57,879 nt of DNA from contig NZ_POTC01000018.1 in the NCBI RefSeq assembly GCF_002906255.1, forward strand, positions 1-57,879. Direction: 5' to 3'. Positions 43,870 through 53,799 of the stretch are shown here, piece by piece. The position numbers and the translations under genes are program-made. Positions within the stretch are counted from its first letter, which is position 1, and each line of letters opens with the position of its first letter. Source of the DNA: Novacetimonas maltaceti (lineage in GTDB: Bacteria; Pseudomonadota; Alphaproteobacteria; Acetobacterales; Acetobacteraceae). The notes below the pieces were generated by a model that saw only the letters and a program-made list of their open reading frames with translations, had not been told where the DNA came from and did not search any database.

Positions 43870-44703
43870 TCAGGATGTCGGGGCGGCCACGCCGTGGCTG
43901 CGGCGGCGTGTGCGGGGATGGGTCCGCATGGCCGCACCATCCGCTGGCGGCTCGGTCGCCGGGTGGGCCGGCGGACATGTTTCCCCCAGCGTCCAGCCCG
44001 CCTGCCGGGCGGTCAGCCGCATGTGGGCCGGTGGGGGGGCGATGGCATGGATGGGCAGGTCAAGTGGCAGGTACAGTTCACGACTCATCAGGTGCAGCAG
44101 TTTTCCATCCGCCCGACCATATTGACCATCCCCCATCACCGGGCAACCCAGCGTCGCGCAATGCACCCGTGCCTGATGGGTGCGCCCCGTCTCCAGCCGC
44201 AGTTCCAGCCAGCTTGCCGGGCTGCCGTCGGGCATGTGCCCGCGTGCAAGGCAGCGCCATGCCGTGCGTGCGTCCTGCCCGCCCGGCGCGGCCTCGATCC
44301 GCCATCCCGTGTGGTCGGCCCGACGCAGCAGCGGCGCATCGACCACACCGTGGCCGGCGGGGGGATGGCCATGGGTGATCGCCCAGTACAGCTTGGTTGC
44401 CCGCCCATTGCCAAGGCATTCCTGTGCCGCAAGAAGTGCCTGCTTGCGCAATGCGATCAGCAGGCAGCCCGACGTGTCACGATCCAGCCGGTGGGCCAGC
44501 CACGGCCCGTTGCGATGACGTGACATCAGGCCGAACGCGTCCTCCACGCTCGGCCCGCCCGCGCGGCCCGGATGGGCGGGCAGGCCCGCAGGCTTGTCGA
44601 TCACGATGAAATGCCGGTCCTGAAACAGGACGGGAAAGGGAAGGTTCCCCCCGCCTGCGGTCGGGATGTCACGGCGGGGGGATGGTCCGGCCCGGCGCTT
44701 CAT
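43870..44703 (-). CDS. RluA-family pseudouridine synthase
   Basis: A 277-residue enzyme that converts uridine to pseudouridine in rRNA or tRNA. The catalytic Asp is in AHRLDRDTSGCLL, and FIVIDKPAGLPAHPG, RTAWRCLARG and RLETGRTHQARVH are family blocks. The C-terminal about 40 residues are Arg/Pro-rich and probably disordered. There is no N-terminal S4 domain, as in RluA/TruC-type proteins. ATG 44703 overlaps the ftsK stop (ATGA), so translation follows ftsK. The target base cannot be assigned from sequence. Confidence 0.92.
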   Translation of the reverse strand: MKRRAGPSPRRDIPTAGGGNLPFPVLFQDRHFIVIDKPAGLPAHPGRAGGPSVEDAFGLMSRHRNGPWLAHRLDRDTSGCLLIALRKQALLAAQECLGNGRATKLYWAITHGHPPAGHGVVDAPLLRRADHTGWRIEAAPGGQDARTAWRCLARGHMPDGSPASWLELRLETGRTHQARVHCATLGCPVMGDGQYGRADGKLLHLMSRELYLPLDLPIHAIAPPPAHMRLTARQAGWTLGETCPPAHPATEPPADGAAMRTHPRTRRRSHGVAAPTS

Positions 44704-47609
44704 TCGTCCTCGGCGGTCTTGCGCATCAGCACCTCGCGGCGGCCGACATGGTTGGCCTCGCTGACAAGGCCTTCCTTCTCCATCTGCTCGATGATCTTGG
44801 CCGCGCGGTTGTAGCCGATCGAGAGATGGCGCTGGATGAAGGAGGTCGAGGCCTTGCCTTCGCGCGCGACAAGCTCCACCGCCTGCCCGAACAGGCTGTC
44901 TTCCTCGCCCCCGCCACCACCGATCGCGCGGCCGCCGCCATCCTCGTCCTGCGCGGAGATGACATCGTCGTCATAGATCGGCTCGCCCTGCGCGCGCAGG
45001 AAGGCGACCACGGCCTCGACCTCGCTGTCCTCGACAAACGGTCCGTGGACGCGGGTGATGCGCCCGCCCGCCTGCATGAACAGCATGTCGCCCCGGCCAA
45101 GCAACTGTTCCGCGCCCTGTTCGCCAAGGATGGTGCGGCTGTCGAACTTGCTGATGACCTGAAAGGAGATGCGGGTCGGGAAGTTCGCCTTGATGGTGCC
45201 GGTGATGACATCGACCGACGGGCGCTGTGTCGCGATGATCAGGTGGATGCCCGCCGCGCGCGCCTTCTGCGCCAGGCGTTGCAGCAGGGCCTCGATCTCC
45301 TTGCCCGCCACGATCATCAGGTCAGCCATCTCGTCGACGATGACGACGATATAGGGCAGCGCATCAAGCGCAAGCTGCTGTTCCTCGAATGTCGGCTTGC
45401 CAGTTTCGGGGTCGTATCCGGTCTGTACGCGCCGGGTGACGATTTCGCCCCGGGCGCGGGCCTCGGCCACGCGTTCGTTGTAGCTGGCGATGTTGCGCAC
45501 CTGCAGGTGGGCCATGGCGCGATACCGGCGGTCCATCTCGCGCACGGTCCATTTCAGCGCCGCGACCGCCTTGGCCGGTTCGGTCACCACCGGCGTCATC
45601 AGGTGGGGAATGCCCTCATAGATCGAGAATTCAAGGATCTTGGGGTCAATCAGGATCAGGCGGCACTGGTCCGGCGACAGCCGGTACAGCAGCGACAGGA
45701 TCATGGCGTTCACGCCCACCGACTTGCCTGACCCGGTGGTGCCCGCGATCATCAGGTGCGGCATGGAGCCGAGGTCGCTGTAGACCGGCTCCCCCGCGAT
45801 GTCCTTGCCCAGCGCGAGATTCAGGCGCGCGCGCGCATGCACCCAGCGCTCGTCATGCAGCAGTTCGGAGAAATAGACCGTGTCGCGGCGCGTGTTGGGC
45901 ACCTCGATGCCGATGACATTGCGCCCCGGCACCGTGGCGATGCGCACGCTCAGCACCGAAAGCGAGCGCGCGACATCGTCGGCCAGCCCGATGACACGCG
46001 CGGCGCGGATACCCGGTGCGGGCATCAGTTCGAACAGGGTTACGACCGGCCCGGCGTGATAGGTGTTGATCTCCCCCTGCACCCCGTATTCCGACAGGAC
46101 GGTGACAAGGTGCGCGGCATTGGCCCTGAGCAGTTCTTCCGTCGGGCCGGTCGTCGCATGCGATGGCGGCGGATGCAGGAGGGAGAGCGGCGGCAGCTGC
46201 CATGCATGCTGCTGCGGCGCGTCATACTGTTCTTCGGCAGGGACGCTGGCCGCATGCGGGGCGGGCGGTGGCGGGTCTTCCACCACGGGGGCCGAAGGTG
46301 CGGGCGGGCGCGTGGCACCACCCGTGCTGAACAGGCGTCCCAGCAGCGTCGGGCGTTCTGGCTGCGGCGCGGCCGGGGGGGTAAATGTCGTCGCCGGTGG
46401 CGGCGGGGCCTCATGCCATGGGGCGACATCCTGCGACCCGGCCTGCGTTTCCAGAAGCGGCGGCGGGATATCCTCTTCCATGCCCGGCGGGTGCACCCAG
46501 TTCGTGCCGATCGACACGCGCCCCTGCCGGGCGGCGGCGGGCAGGCTGGCGGCAGCGGCGGGCGGCGCGGCCACATCGCGTGCGGGCGGCAGCGGGGGGT
46601 GTGCGGATTCGCGCACGCTCAGCGAGCGTGAGGTCGCAGGCGGCGGCACTGGCGGCGGCGGGGTCATGGCGCGTGAGGGCGCGTCGGCCGTGGCCTCCAC
46701 CGCCGGGTATTCCGTTACCGGCAGGGTCGGGTCGGGGGCTGCGGGCGGCCTGTCGGGTGTCATGCGGCGGGGGGGCAGTTCCTCTTCCGGCAGCGCATCG
46801 GCAAGGCTGTCGCGCATGCGCGGGGGCGTATCCACCGGGGCGGCCGGGGGGGATGTGCGGGCGCGTATGCTGTTCGCCAGCGCCTGCGTGCCCGCGGCAA
46901 GGCGGGCGGGCTGGCGTCCCACCGTGCGCAGCGCGCGCCCGATCGCCCGCCATTCCGACAGCGACAGCGCCATTGCCAGCGGGATCAGCAGCAGAGCCAG
47001 CACAAGGCCGAGCAGCCACATGACGGGCCGTCCCCATGGCCCCATCAGGCTGACGCCCGCCTGCAGCGCCATGTGCGCGATGGACAGCCCGACCGCGCCC
47101 CCCAGCCCGGAATCGGCGGGCCATTGCGGGTTGGGAAAGGAGGGGAGCATGATCGGCAGCGCCGCGAGCAGCGCGGAGACGACCGGCATCGCCGCAAGCA
47201 GCGCGGTGACGCGGAGCAGCCCCGATCCCACGCCATTATGGCGGATGATGCGCCACCCCCATGCGATCAGGGCAAGGATGACCAGCGCGCAGGTGGCGCC
47301 CATGTTCTGCAGCAGGAAATCCGAGACATAGGCCCCGACCGTGCCAAGCAGGTTGGTCGGCGCCTGCGCGCTGGAGGTATTGGCCGAGGAATCGCGCGGG
47401 TCATAGCTCCACAGTGCCGCCATCAGCGCGAGGGCGAGCATCCACAGCGCGACCCCGCCCGTTTCGGCAAGGCGCCGCACCAGCCGGATCCGCGTGGGGC
47501 CGGAGGTAAGGGACTCGGGGATGAAACGGCCGGGGATCGCCAAAAATCCGTATCCTGCTTGCATGGCCATGGAATCGCGGCATGCAGGCTGCCGGGGTGT
47601 GGCCGTCAT
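44700..47609 (-). CDS. ftsK: DNA translocase FtsK
   Basis: A 969-residue septal DNA pump that clears and aligns chromosomes and activates XerCD at dif. Several membrane helices lie in residues about 52-230. A Pro/Ala-rich linker follows (about 270-470). The motor has Walker A GTTGSGKSVG (about 620-628) and Walker B IVVIVDEMADLM. The C-terminal gamma domain, which reads KOPS, ends in NRAAKIIEQMEKEG and VLMRKTAEDE. ATG 47609 is used. Together with parAB on the same segment it concerns chromosome segregation. The stop overlaps the start of the pseudouridine synthase gene. Confidence 0.97.
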   Translation of the reverse strand: MTATPRQPACRDSMAMQAGYGFLAIPGRFIPESLTSGPTRIRLVRRLAETGGVALWMLALALMAALWSYDPRDSSANTSSAQAPTNLLGTVGAYVSDFLLQNMGATCALVILALIAWGWRIIRHNGVGSGLLRVTALLAAMPVVSALLAALPIMLPSFPNPQWPADSGLGGAVGLSIAHMALQAGVSLMGPWGRPVMWLLGLVLALLLIPLAMALSLSEWRAIGRALRTVGRQPARLAAGTQALANSIRARTSPPAAPVDTPPRMRDSLADALPEEELPPRRMTPDRPPAAPDPTLPVTEYPAVEATADAPSRAMTPPPPVPPPATSRSLSVRESAHPPLPPARDVAAPPAAAASLPAAARQGRVSIGTNWVHPPGMEEDIPPPLLETQAGSQDVAPWHEAPPPPATTFTPPAAPQPERPTLLGRLFSTGGATRPPAPSAPVVEDPPPPAPHAASVPAEEQYDAPQQHAWQLPPLSLLHPPPSHATTGPTEELLRANAAHLVTVLSEYGVQGEINTYHAGPVVTLFELMPAPGIRAARVIGLADDVARSLSVLSVRIATVPGRNVIGIEVPNTRRDTVYFSELLHDERWVHARARLNLALGKDIAGEPVYSDLGSMPHLMIAGTTGSGKSVGVNAMILSLLYRLSPDQCRLILIDPKILEFSIYEGIPHLMTPVVTEPAKAVAALKWTVREMDRRYRAMAHLQVRNIASYNERVAEARARGEIVTRRVQTGYDPETGKPTFEEQQLALDALPYIVVIVDEMADLMIVAGKEIEALLQRLAQKARAAGIHLIIATQRPSVDVITGTIKANFPTRISFQVISKFDSRTILGEQGAEQLLGRGDMLFMQAGGRITRVHGPFVEDSEVEAVVAFLRAQGEPIYDDDVISAQDEDGGGRAIGGGGGEEDSLFGQAVELVAREGKASTSFIQRHLSIGYNRAAKIIEQMEKEGLVSEANHVGRREVLMRKTAEDE

Positions 47610-47722
47610 GAAAAATCCGGGCGGGACAAGGCGGGCGTGAACCCGCGCGCGCCTGCGTGAAGGGGACTATAACGCGGCGATGGCGCGTGAAAGAAGGGCG
47701 GTTGCGTCTTTTATGGACGAAA

Positions 47723-48298
47723 TTATCGTGCCCGGCCGTCCCCGTGCCGCCAGACCGACAGGCGCGCCGCCCCATGTTCGCGCTGCGCCAGCAGGTGTTC
47801 GGGGGCGAGGGGCGGGGCCTCGTCAGCGGCGGTTTCCACGATGACCAGCGCATCGGGCGCGATCCACCCGCCACGTTCGAGCGTGGCGAGGGCTGCGGCC
47901 GGCAGGTCGCGGCCATAGGGCGGGTCGAGGAACACCAGATCCGCAGGGGACGCCGCGCCACGGGGCGGCAGGCGCGTCATGTTCCATGCCCGTACCTGCG
48001 CCATGGCCTGCGCCCCGCAGGCCGCGATGTTGTCGCGCAGGGCCGACAGCGCGTTGCGGTCGCTTTCGATGAACAGCGCGCCCGCCGCCCCGCGCGACAG
48101 GGCCTCCAGCCCCAGGCCGCCGGTGCCCGCGAAGCCGTCGATCACCTGTGCGCCCTCGACCCGGCCGCGCCCGGCCCATGGCGCGTGCATCAGCATGTCG
48201 AACAGGGCCTGGCGCACCCGGTCGGCGGTTGGGCGCGTCACGCGGCCCGGTGGCGCGCGCAGGGCGCGGCCACGGAAACGTCCGGCGACAATCCTCAT
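47723..48298 (-). CDS. rsmD: 16S rRNA m2G966 methyltransferase
   Basis: A 191-residue SAM enzyme that methylates the exocyclic amine of G966. MRIVAGRFRGRAL at the N-terminus, the SAM loop VIDGFAGTGGLGLEAL, and the catalytic VFLDPPYGRDLP are the family blocks. ATG 48298 lies 10 bp after the preceding pseudouridine synthase gene; the longer frame starting at 48409 overlaps that gene and lacks similarity. The ribosome binding site is weak, which fits translational coupling. It forms a small RNA-modification operon with the upstream gene. Confidence 0.94.
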   Translation of the reverse strand: MRIVAGRFRGRALRAPPGRVTRPTADRVRQALFDMLMHAPWAGRGRVEGAQVIDGFAGTGGLGLEALSRGAAGALFIESDRNALSALRDNIAACGAQAMAQVRAWNMTRLPPRGAASPADLVFLDPPYGRDLPAAALATLERGGWIAPDALVIVETAADEAPPLAPEHLLAQREHGAARLSVWRHGDGRAR

Positions 48299-48308
48299 GG
48301 GCGGACCG

Positions 48309-49085
48309 TCACGCCCGGCCGTTGCGGCGCGGGCTGGCAAGCCCGGGCACCTGTTCGCGCAGGACCTTGCCGGTGACTTCCTCAAGCTCCTCACGCTCCA
48401 GCGTGCCAAGCTGGAACGGCCCGTAGGAGGTGCGGATCAGGCGGCTGACATGCAGGTTCAGCCCGCGCATGACCTTGCGGATCTCGCGGTTCTTGCCTTC
48501 GCGCAGGGAGACGGTCAGCCACGCATTGTCGCCCCGGCTGGAATCCAGCGCCGCCTCGATGGGGCCATAGCGCACGCCCTCGAACACGCTGCCCTGCGCA
48601 AGGTCGGCGAGGCGGTCTTCGTTCACCACGCCGAAGACACGCACGCGATAGCGGCGGATCCAGCCGTTGCTCGGCAGTTCCAGGCGGCGGGCGAGTTCAC
48701 CGTCATTGGTCAGCAGCAGCAGCCCCTCGCTGTTGAGGTCGAGGCGCCCGACGCTGATGACGCGCGGCATCCCTTCGGGCAGGGAGGCGAACACCGTGGG
48801 GCGGCCATCGGGGTCGCGGTGTGTCGTCACCAGCCCGTCGGGCTTGTGATAGCGCCACAGCCGGGTGCGGTCGGGGGCGGCGATGACCTTTTCATCCACC
48901 TGCACGATGTCGCCATCGCTGACGAAGGTGGCGGGATGGCGCACGATGTCACCATTGAGGCGCACGCGCCCTTCCTCGATCATGCGTTCGGCGTCACGCC
49001 TGCTGGCGACACCGGAGCGGCCCAGCCACTTGGCGATGCGGTCGCCATGCGGGGCGGAAGGGGCGGGAGAGGCGTCTTTTGTCAT
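48309..49085 (-). CDS. RluB/RsuA-family pseudouridine synthase
   Basis: A 258-residue enzyme. An N-terminal S4 RNA-binding domain (RIAKWLGRSGVASRRDAERM) is followed by the catalytic domain with the Asp in ISVGRLDLNSEGLLLLTNDG and the block LREGKNREIRKVM. This is the RluB/RluE/RsuA branch; RluB (23S U2605) is the likeliest by overall layout. ATG 49085 overlaps the stop of the glutamine amidotransferase gene as ATGA; 26 extra upstream codons to 49163 are open but fall within that gene. It is followed by rsmD 10 bp later. Confidence 0.93.
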   Translation of the reverse strand: MTKDASPAPSAPHGDRIAKWLGRSGVASRRDAERMIEEGRVRLNGDIVRHPATFVSDGDIVQVDEKVIAAPDRTRLWRYHKPDGLVTTHRDPDGRPTVFASLPEGMPRVISVGRLDLNSEGLLLLTNDGELARRLELPSNGWIRRYRVRVFGVVNEDRLADLAQGSVFEGVRYGPIEAALDSSRGDNAWLTVSLREGKNREIRKVMRGLNLHVSRLIRTSYGPFQLGTLEREELEEVTGKVLREQVPGLASPRRNGRA

Positions 49086-49819
49086 TCTGTATGTCTCGAA
49101 GCGTCGATCAGGGCATCGAACAGGTGGCGGTCGCCTGACGATATGCCGTATTCGGGATGCCATTGCACCCCGATGCAGAAGGGATGGCCCGGCAGTTCCA
49201 CGGCCTCGATCACGCCATCGGGGGCGACGGCGCTGACGATGGCCCGGCCGGGGGTGGCGACAGCCTGGTGGTGGGCCGAATTGACCGCCATGCGGGTGGC
49301 GCGCGTGATGTGCGCAAGGCGTGTGCCGGGGACGATGGTGACCTCGTGCCCGGCCTCGTGCCGTGGGTTGGGCTGTTCATGGGGCAGGGGGGCCGTGATG
49401 GTGTCGGGGATATGCTGTATCAGTGTGCCGCCCAGCGCAACCGCGAGCAACTGTTCCCCGCCACATATGCCAAGGATTGGCCGCCCCATGCGCAGCGCGG
49501 CCTCCACCAGCGCCAGTTCGGCGGTGGTGCGCGCGGATTTCGTGGTGACGCTGGGGTGTGTGTCGCCCCCGTCATACAGGTCGGGCGAAATGTCGAACGC
49601 GCCGCCCGTGACGATCAGGCCATCGAGTCGCACCATGAGGGCCGCCGCCTGCGCCGCGTCATGGGGCAGGCCGACCGGCAGTCCCCCCGCCGCCGTGACG
49701 GCATCCATGTAGTTGCAGCGCAGCGCGTACCATGGATAGCGCGAGTAGCCACCGCGCTGCGGGGGGCAGGGCGGTTCGCAGTCCAGTGTCACGCCGATCA
49801 GGGGAGGGGACGTATCCAT
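49082..49819 (-). CDS. Class-I glutamine amidotransferase (peptidase C26)
   Basis: A 245-residue hydrolase resembling gamma-glutamyl-gamma-aminobutyrate hydrolase (PuuD). The nucleophile is Cys119 in ILGICGGEQLL, with His221 and Glu223 in VQWHPEYG completing the triad. IVTGGAFDISPDLYDG is typical of the C26 group. It may release glutamate from gamma-glutamyl amines. No other polyamine or GABA genes are nearby, so its substrate is open. ATG 49819 is followed by the RluB-type and rsmD genes with overlapping or close ends, which suggests one transcript. Confidence 0.9.
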   Translation of the reverse strand: MDTSPPLIGVTLDCEPPCPPQRGGYSRYPWYALRCNYMDAVTAAGGLPVGLPHDAAQAAALMVRLDGLIVTGGAFDISPDLYDGGDTHPSVTTKSARTTAELALVEAALRMGRPILGICGGEQLLAVALGGTLIQHIPDTITAPLPHEQPNPRHEAGHEVTIVPGTRLAHITRATRMAVNSAHHQAVATPGRAIVSAVAPDGVIEAVELPGHPFCIGVQWHPEYGISSGDRHLFDALIDASRHTE

Positions 49820-49907
49820 TCCGTTTCCCTAGAAGAATTCGCAAGGAAAGGAAATGCGCCCGCCCCGCCCCAACCGGTCCCGGCAGGTGTCGCCTGCCGC
49901 CGTCGTG

Positions 49908-50042
49908 CTACTGCTGCCCCACGGGGGAGAGGCTGCACGCGACGGGGCAGGCTTCGGAGCGGCGGATGCCACGGGGTGCGTCCGCGATGGCCATGCCTGC
50001 GACGATCGCGGCAGTGGTCAGAATCAGCGTAAGCGTATGCAT
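49908..50042 (-). CDS. Hidden 44-residue small protein
   Basis: ATG 50042 to TAG 49908 encodes MHTLTLILTTAAIVAGMAIA followed by a polar tail with two cysteines (SEACPVACS). GGGAGAAAGG lies just before the start, a strong ribosome binding site. Residues 2-20 form a hydrophobic segment that could be a membrane anchor or signal peptide. No family is recognised. It stands in a 539-bp gap upstream of the amidotransferase gene on the same strand. The good ribosome site and hydrophobic profile argue that it is real; conservation is untested. Confidence 0.5.
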   Translation of the reverse strand: MHTLTLILTTAAIVAGMAIADAPRGIRRSEACPVACSLSPVGQQ

Positions 50043-50358
50043 GCCCTTTCTCCCGTGTGCTGTGATGCGCGCCGGTGCCGTGCGATCCGCCGCAGGGGGC
50101 GGAAGATGCCGCCGGAAAGTGACGCGCGGGTGAGTCCAGATCCCTGATTACAGAATGTTACAGAACATGACGGCATACAAGGCAGGATGGCAGCCCGAAT
50201 CATGAAATGTCCATGAAAATTGCGGTTTCCTGACACGAATTTGCACTGTTGTTGTGTTTTCGCACGGTAACGGACTGGTGCGGTGCCCTGCCCCGTCACG
50301 TTCCATGCCGGCAACGTCATGATGGCCCGCAGGGTTGCAGGCGCGCTATCATGACGTG
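50043..50358. other. Divergent control region before the small ORF and tadA
   Basis: A 316-bp stretch without a gene that I can support. It contains a tandem motif, TTACAGAA at 50144-50151 followed by TGTTACAGAAC, on an otherwise unremarkable background. The lower-GC part 50140-50270 is the likely site of promoters for the genes on both sides, but no box pair is convincing. Confidence 0.35.
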
Positions 50359-50859
50359 ATGCCGCACCCTTCCGCCCCCGATGCCGCGCCGGACATGCCC
50401 CCACGGCGCACGCGCGACCCGATGTCCCTTGCCTTTGCCGAGGCGCGCGCCGCCGCCCTGCGCGGGGAGGTGCCGGTGGGCGCGGTGGTGGTCGGCCCCG
50501 GTGGCATTGTCCTTGCGCGCGCGGGCAACCGGACGGAGGAGTTGCACGACCCCTCCGCCCATGCGGAGATGCTGGCCCTGCGTGAGGCGGTGCGCGTGCG
50601 CGGTGGGCGGCGCCTTGCGGACTGTGCGCTGTATGTCACGCTCGAACCCTGTCCGATGTGCGCGGGGGCGGCGGTGCATTTCCGCATCGGGCGCATCCTG
50701 TTCGGGGCCTATGACCCCAAGGGCGGCGGGGTGGACCATGGGCCGCGCCTGTTCGCCCGCCCCGGCTGCCTGCACCGGCCGGAGACCATCGGCGGCCTGC
50801 GTGAGCAGGAGGCGCAGGCCATGCTGCGGGCCTTCTTTGGCGACCGCCGCACGCCCTGA
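50359..50859 (+). CDS. tadA: tRNA-specific adenosine deaminase
   Basis: A 166-residue zinc deaminase that makes inosine at position 34 of tRNA-Arg(ACG). The zinc site is His68-Ala-Glu70 in HAEMLALREA and Cys98/Cys101 in LEPCPMCAGA. RGEVPVGAVVV near the N-terminus is typical. ATG 50359 is used; the start is uncertain because no clear ribosome site is seen, and a later ATG at the sequence MSLAFAEARAAAL may be the true one. The C-terminus FFGDRRTP fits. It lies 184 bp before the protease gene on the same strand. Confidence 0.94.
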   Translation: MPHPSAPDAAPDMPPRRTRDPMSLAFAEARAAALRGEVPVGAVVVGPGGIVLARAGNRTEELHDPSAHAEMLALREAVRVRGGRRLADCALYVTLEPCPMCAGAAVHFRIGRILFGAYDPKGGGVDHGPRLFARPGCLHRPETIGGLREQEAQAMLRAFFGDRRTP

Positions 50860-51043
50860 ACGGCGCATCGTGCATGCGCCGGGGGGGGAGGCGCCATGGC
50901 CGTGTAATCTAACGTATCTTTCATGCGGTGGTATAAGAGGGGTTGGTTCTCTTGCGTCACAGTGCGGGCGATGGGACTGTAACCCCGGTCGGGACGGCCC
51001 AGCCCGACGCAAGCGAGATCAGACCAAGATGTTCAGGGATGCC

Positions 51044-52588
51044 ATGTCAGACGCAGTAAAGCCGAAAACCCTTTTCCCCCGCCCGGCGCGCGGGGCACTC
51101 CTCGCCACGTTGCTTGCCAGCAGCCTGCTTGGCGGCATGGTGGCCGGTGCGCCCTGCGCCCGCGCGGATGACAGCGGCGTCATCCGGCCTGATACGCAGG
51201 TGCAGCAGCTTCCGAACTTCGTCAGCCTCGTCAAGCAGGTGAAACCCGCCGTCGTTTCCATCACGGCCAAGATCCACAATGCCGACACGGGCGAGGAAAT
51301 GGGCGGCGGCATGCCCGGCGGCTTTCCGTTCCCTTTCCCGTTCCAGATGATGCCGCAGCAGCACCATGACGTGGAGGCGCGCGGCTCGGGCTTCATCATC
51401 TCCCCTGACGGATATGTCGTGACCAACAACCATGTCGTGAAGGGCGCGACGAAGGTGACGGTGACGCTCGATGACGGCACCAGCCTGCCGGCCAAGATCG
51501 TCGGCCGGGATTCCAAGACCGACATCGCACTGCTCAAGGTCACGCCCTCGGGCAAGCTGCGTTTCATCGAACTGGGTGATTCCGACAAGGTGGAACCGGG
51601 TGAATGGGTGGTCGCGGTCGGCAATCCCTATGGTCTGGGCGGCACGGTGACGGCGGGCATCGTCTCCGCGCGCGGGCGCGACATCGGCGATGGCCCGTAT
51701 GATTCCTTCATCCAGATCGACGCCCCGATCAACCGTGGCAATTCCGGCGGCCCGCTGTTCACGCAGGACGGCAAGGTCGTGGGCGTGAACACCGCCATCC
51801 TGTCGCCGTCTGGCGGGTCGATCGGCATCGGCTTCGCCATTCCGTCCGACACGGTCAAGAACGTGGTGGAACAGCTGGAGAAGACCGGCCATGTCACGCG
51901 CGGCTACCTTGGCGTCACGGCGCAGGCGATCACGCCGTCCATGGCCACGGCGCTGGGCCTGAAATCCGTCAATGGCGCGCCGGCGGCGGGTGCCCTTGTC
52001 GCCAGCGTCAGCGCCGGCAGCCCGGCGGAGAAGGCCGGGATCAAGGCGGGTGACGTCGTGACCGACCTGAACGGGCAGAAGATCGACACGCCCCATACGC
52101 TGGCGGTCAAGGTGGCCTCCGTCGTGCCGGGGACCAAGGTGACGGTCGGCTACCTGCGCAACAACAAGCCCCAGACGGCGAGCGTGACCATCGCCAACCT
52201 TGGCAAGGGCGGTTCGGCCGATGGCACGATCGGCGATGACCATTCCGAGGACAAGGGACCGCGCCTTGGCGTCTCGCTCGCGCCGCTGACGCCTGATGCG
52301 CGCCAGCAGCTTGGCCTTGACGAGAATGTCCATGGTGTTGTCGTCAGCGATGTGCAGCCCGGCTCCTCGGCGGAGCAGGCGGGCATCCATGCGGGTGACG
52401 TGATCCAGGCCGTGGGCAACAAGCCGGTGGAAAATCCCCGCGCCACGGTGTCCGCCATCCGCCAGGCGCTGGAGATCAACCATTCCGTCCTGCTGCGGGT
52501 CGTGCGTAATGGGCAGAGCATCTTTGTCGCGGTGACGCCGGGCAGCGATGACAATGACAATGGCGGCGATGACGACGACGACCAGTAA
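51044..52588 (+). CDS. degP: Periplasmic serine protease/chaperone of the DegP (HtrA) family
   Basis: A 514-residue periplasmic protease. The signal peptide spans about 1-42 (GALLATLLASSLLGGMVAG ending in ARA). The trypsin-like domain has His130 (NNHVV), Asp160 (KTDIAL) and Ser234 (RGNSGGPLF). Two PDZ domains follow (about 275-375 and 400-495), and the tail is a run of Asp/Gly/Asn. It degrades or refolds misfolded envelope proteins. ATG 51044 has AGGGA four bases upstream; ATG 51029 in frame is an alternative. A TATAAG at 50932-50937 may be the -10 box, but no standard -35 is seen, so an alternative sigma factor is possible. A strong terminator follows. Confidence 0.95.
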   Translation: MSDAVKPKTLFPRPARGALLATLLASSLLGGMVAGAPCARADDSGVIRPDTQVQQLPNFVSLVKQVKPAVVSITAKIHNADTGEEMGGGMPGGFPFPFPFQMMPQQHHDVEARGSGFIISPDGYVVTNNHVVKGATKVTVTLDDGTSLPAKIVGRDSKTDIALLKVTPSGKLRFIELGDSDKVEPGEWVVAVGNPYGLGGTVTAGIVSARGRDIGDGPYDSFIQIDAPINRGNSGGPLFTQDGKVVGVNTAILSPSGGSIGIGFAIPSDTVKNVVEQLEKTGHVTRGYLGVTAQAITPSMATALGLKSVNGAPAAGALVASVSAGSPAEKAGIKAGDVVTDLNGQKIDTPHTLAVKVASVVPGTKVTVGYLRNNKPQTASVTIANLGKGGSADGTIGDDHSEDKGPRLGVSLAPLTPDARQQLGLDENVHGVVVSDVQPGSSAEQAGIHAGDVIQAVGNKPVENPRATVSAIRQALEINHSVLLRVVRNGQSIFVAVTPGSDDNDNGGDDDDDQ

Positions 52589-52632
52589 GCCGTATCCCAC
52601 CATCAGGTGCGATAACATTTCCAGCTAAAGGA

Positions 52633-52660
52633 AACCGGGGGCATGTCCCCCGGTTTTTTT
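52633..52660 (+). terminator. Terminator of the DegP gene
   Basis: AACCGGGGG (52633-52641) pairs with CCCCCGGTT (52647-52655) around CATGT, followed by a T-run to 52660. It stands 44 bp after the stop. Palindromic element F begins 13 bp later. Confidence 0.93.
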
Positions 52661-52673
52661 ACGCCAATCGTCC

Positions 52674-52753
52674 AAAAGTTTTTGGTGAAGCTTTTTTCAA
52701 AAAGCTTCGGAAGACGCCGCCTTTTTGAAAAAAGGCGGCACCCAAAAACTTTT
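52674..52753. repeat. Palindromic intergenic element, copy F
   Basis: An 80-bp copy almost identical to copy E. Outer arms AAAAGTTTTTGGTG and CACCCAAAAACTTTT enclose GAAGCTTTTTTCAAAAAGC and GCCGCCTTTTTGAAAAAAGG. It differs from E by paired changes in the right stem (GTCGCC/GGCGAC against GCCGCC/GGCGGC), so pairing is kept. It stands after a normal terminator, before folD. Confidence 0.92.
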
Positions 52754-52857
52754 ATTATGTTTATCGGCGGTTTTTTGAAACAATCCCCAAAGGTGATTGT
52801 CGCGGCCTGACTTCTTGCGTATCTGCTGTGCGTCGTGTTGCAAGTCGCGGAGGGGTT

Positions 52858-53798
<941 letters not shown>

Positions 53799-53799
<1 letters not shown>

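Noticed and set aside
43847-43978. Upstream extension of the PLP enzyme
   Set aside because: It overlaps the end of the RluA-type gene in another frame and is Pro/Arg/Gly rich; GTG 43846 with GGAG is better.
50381-52588. A long frame that fuses the DegP gene with over 200 upstream codons
   Set aside because: The added part is a shadow of tadA in another frame; a signal peptide and ribosome site mark the true start near 51044.
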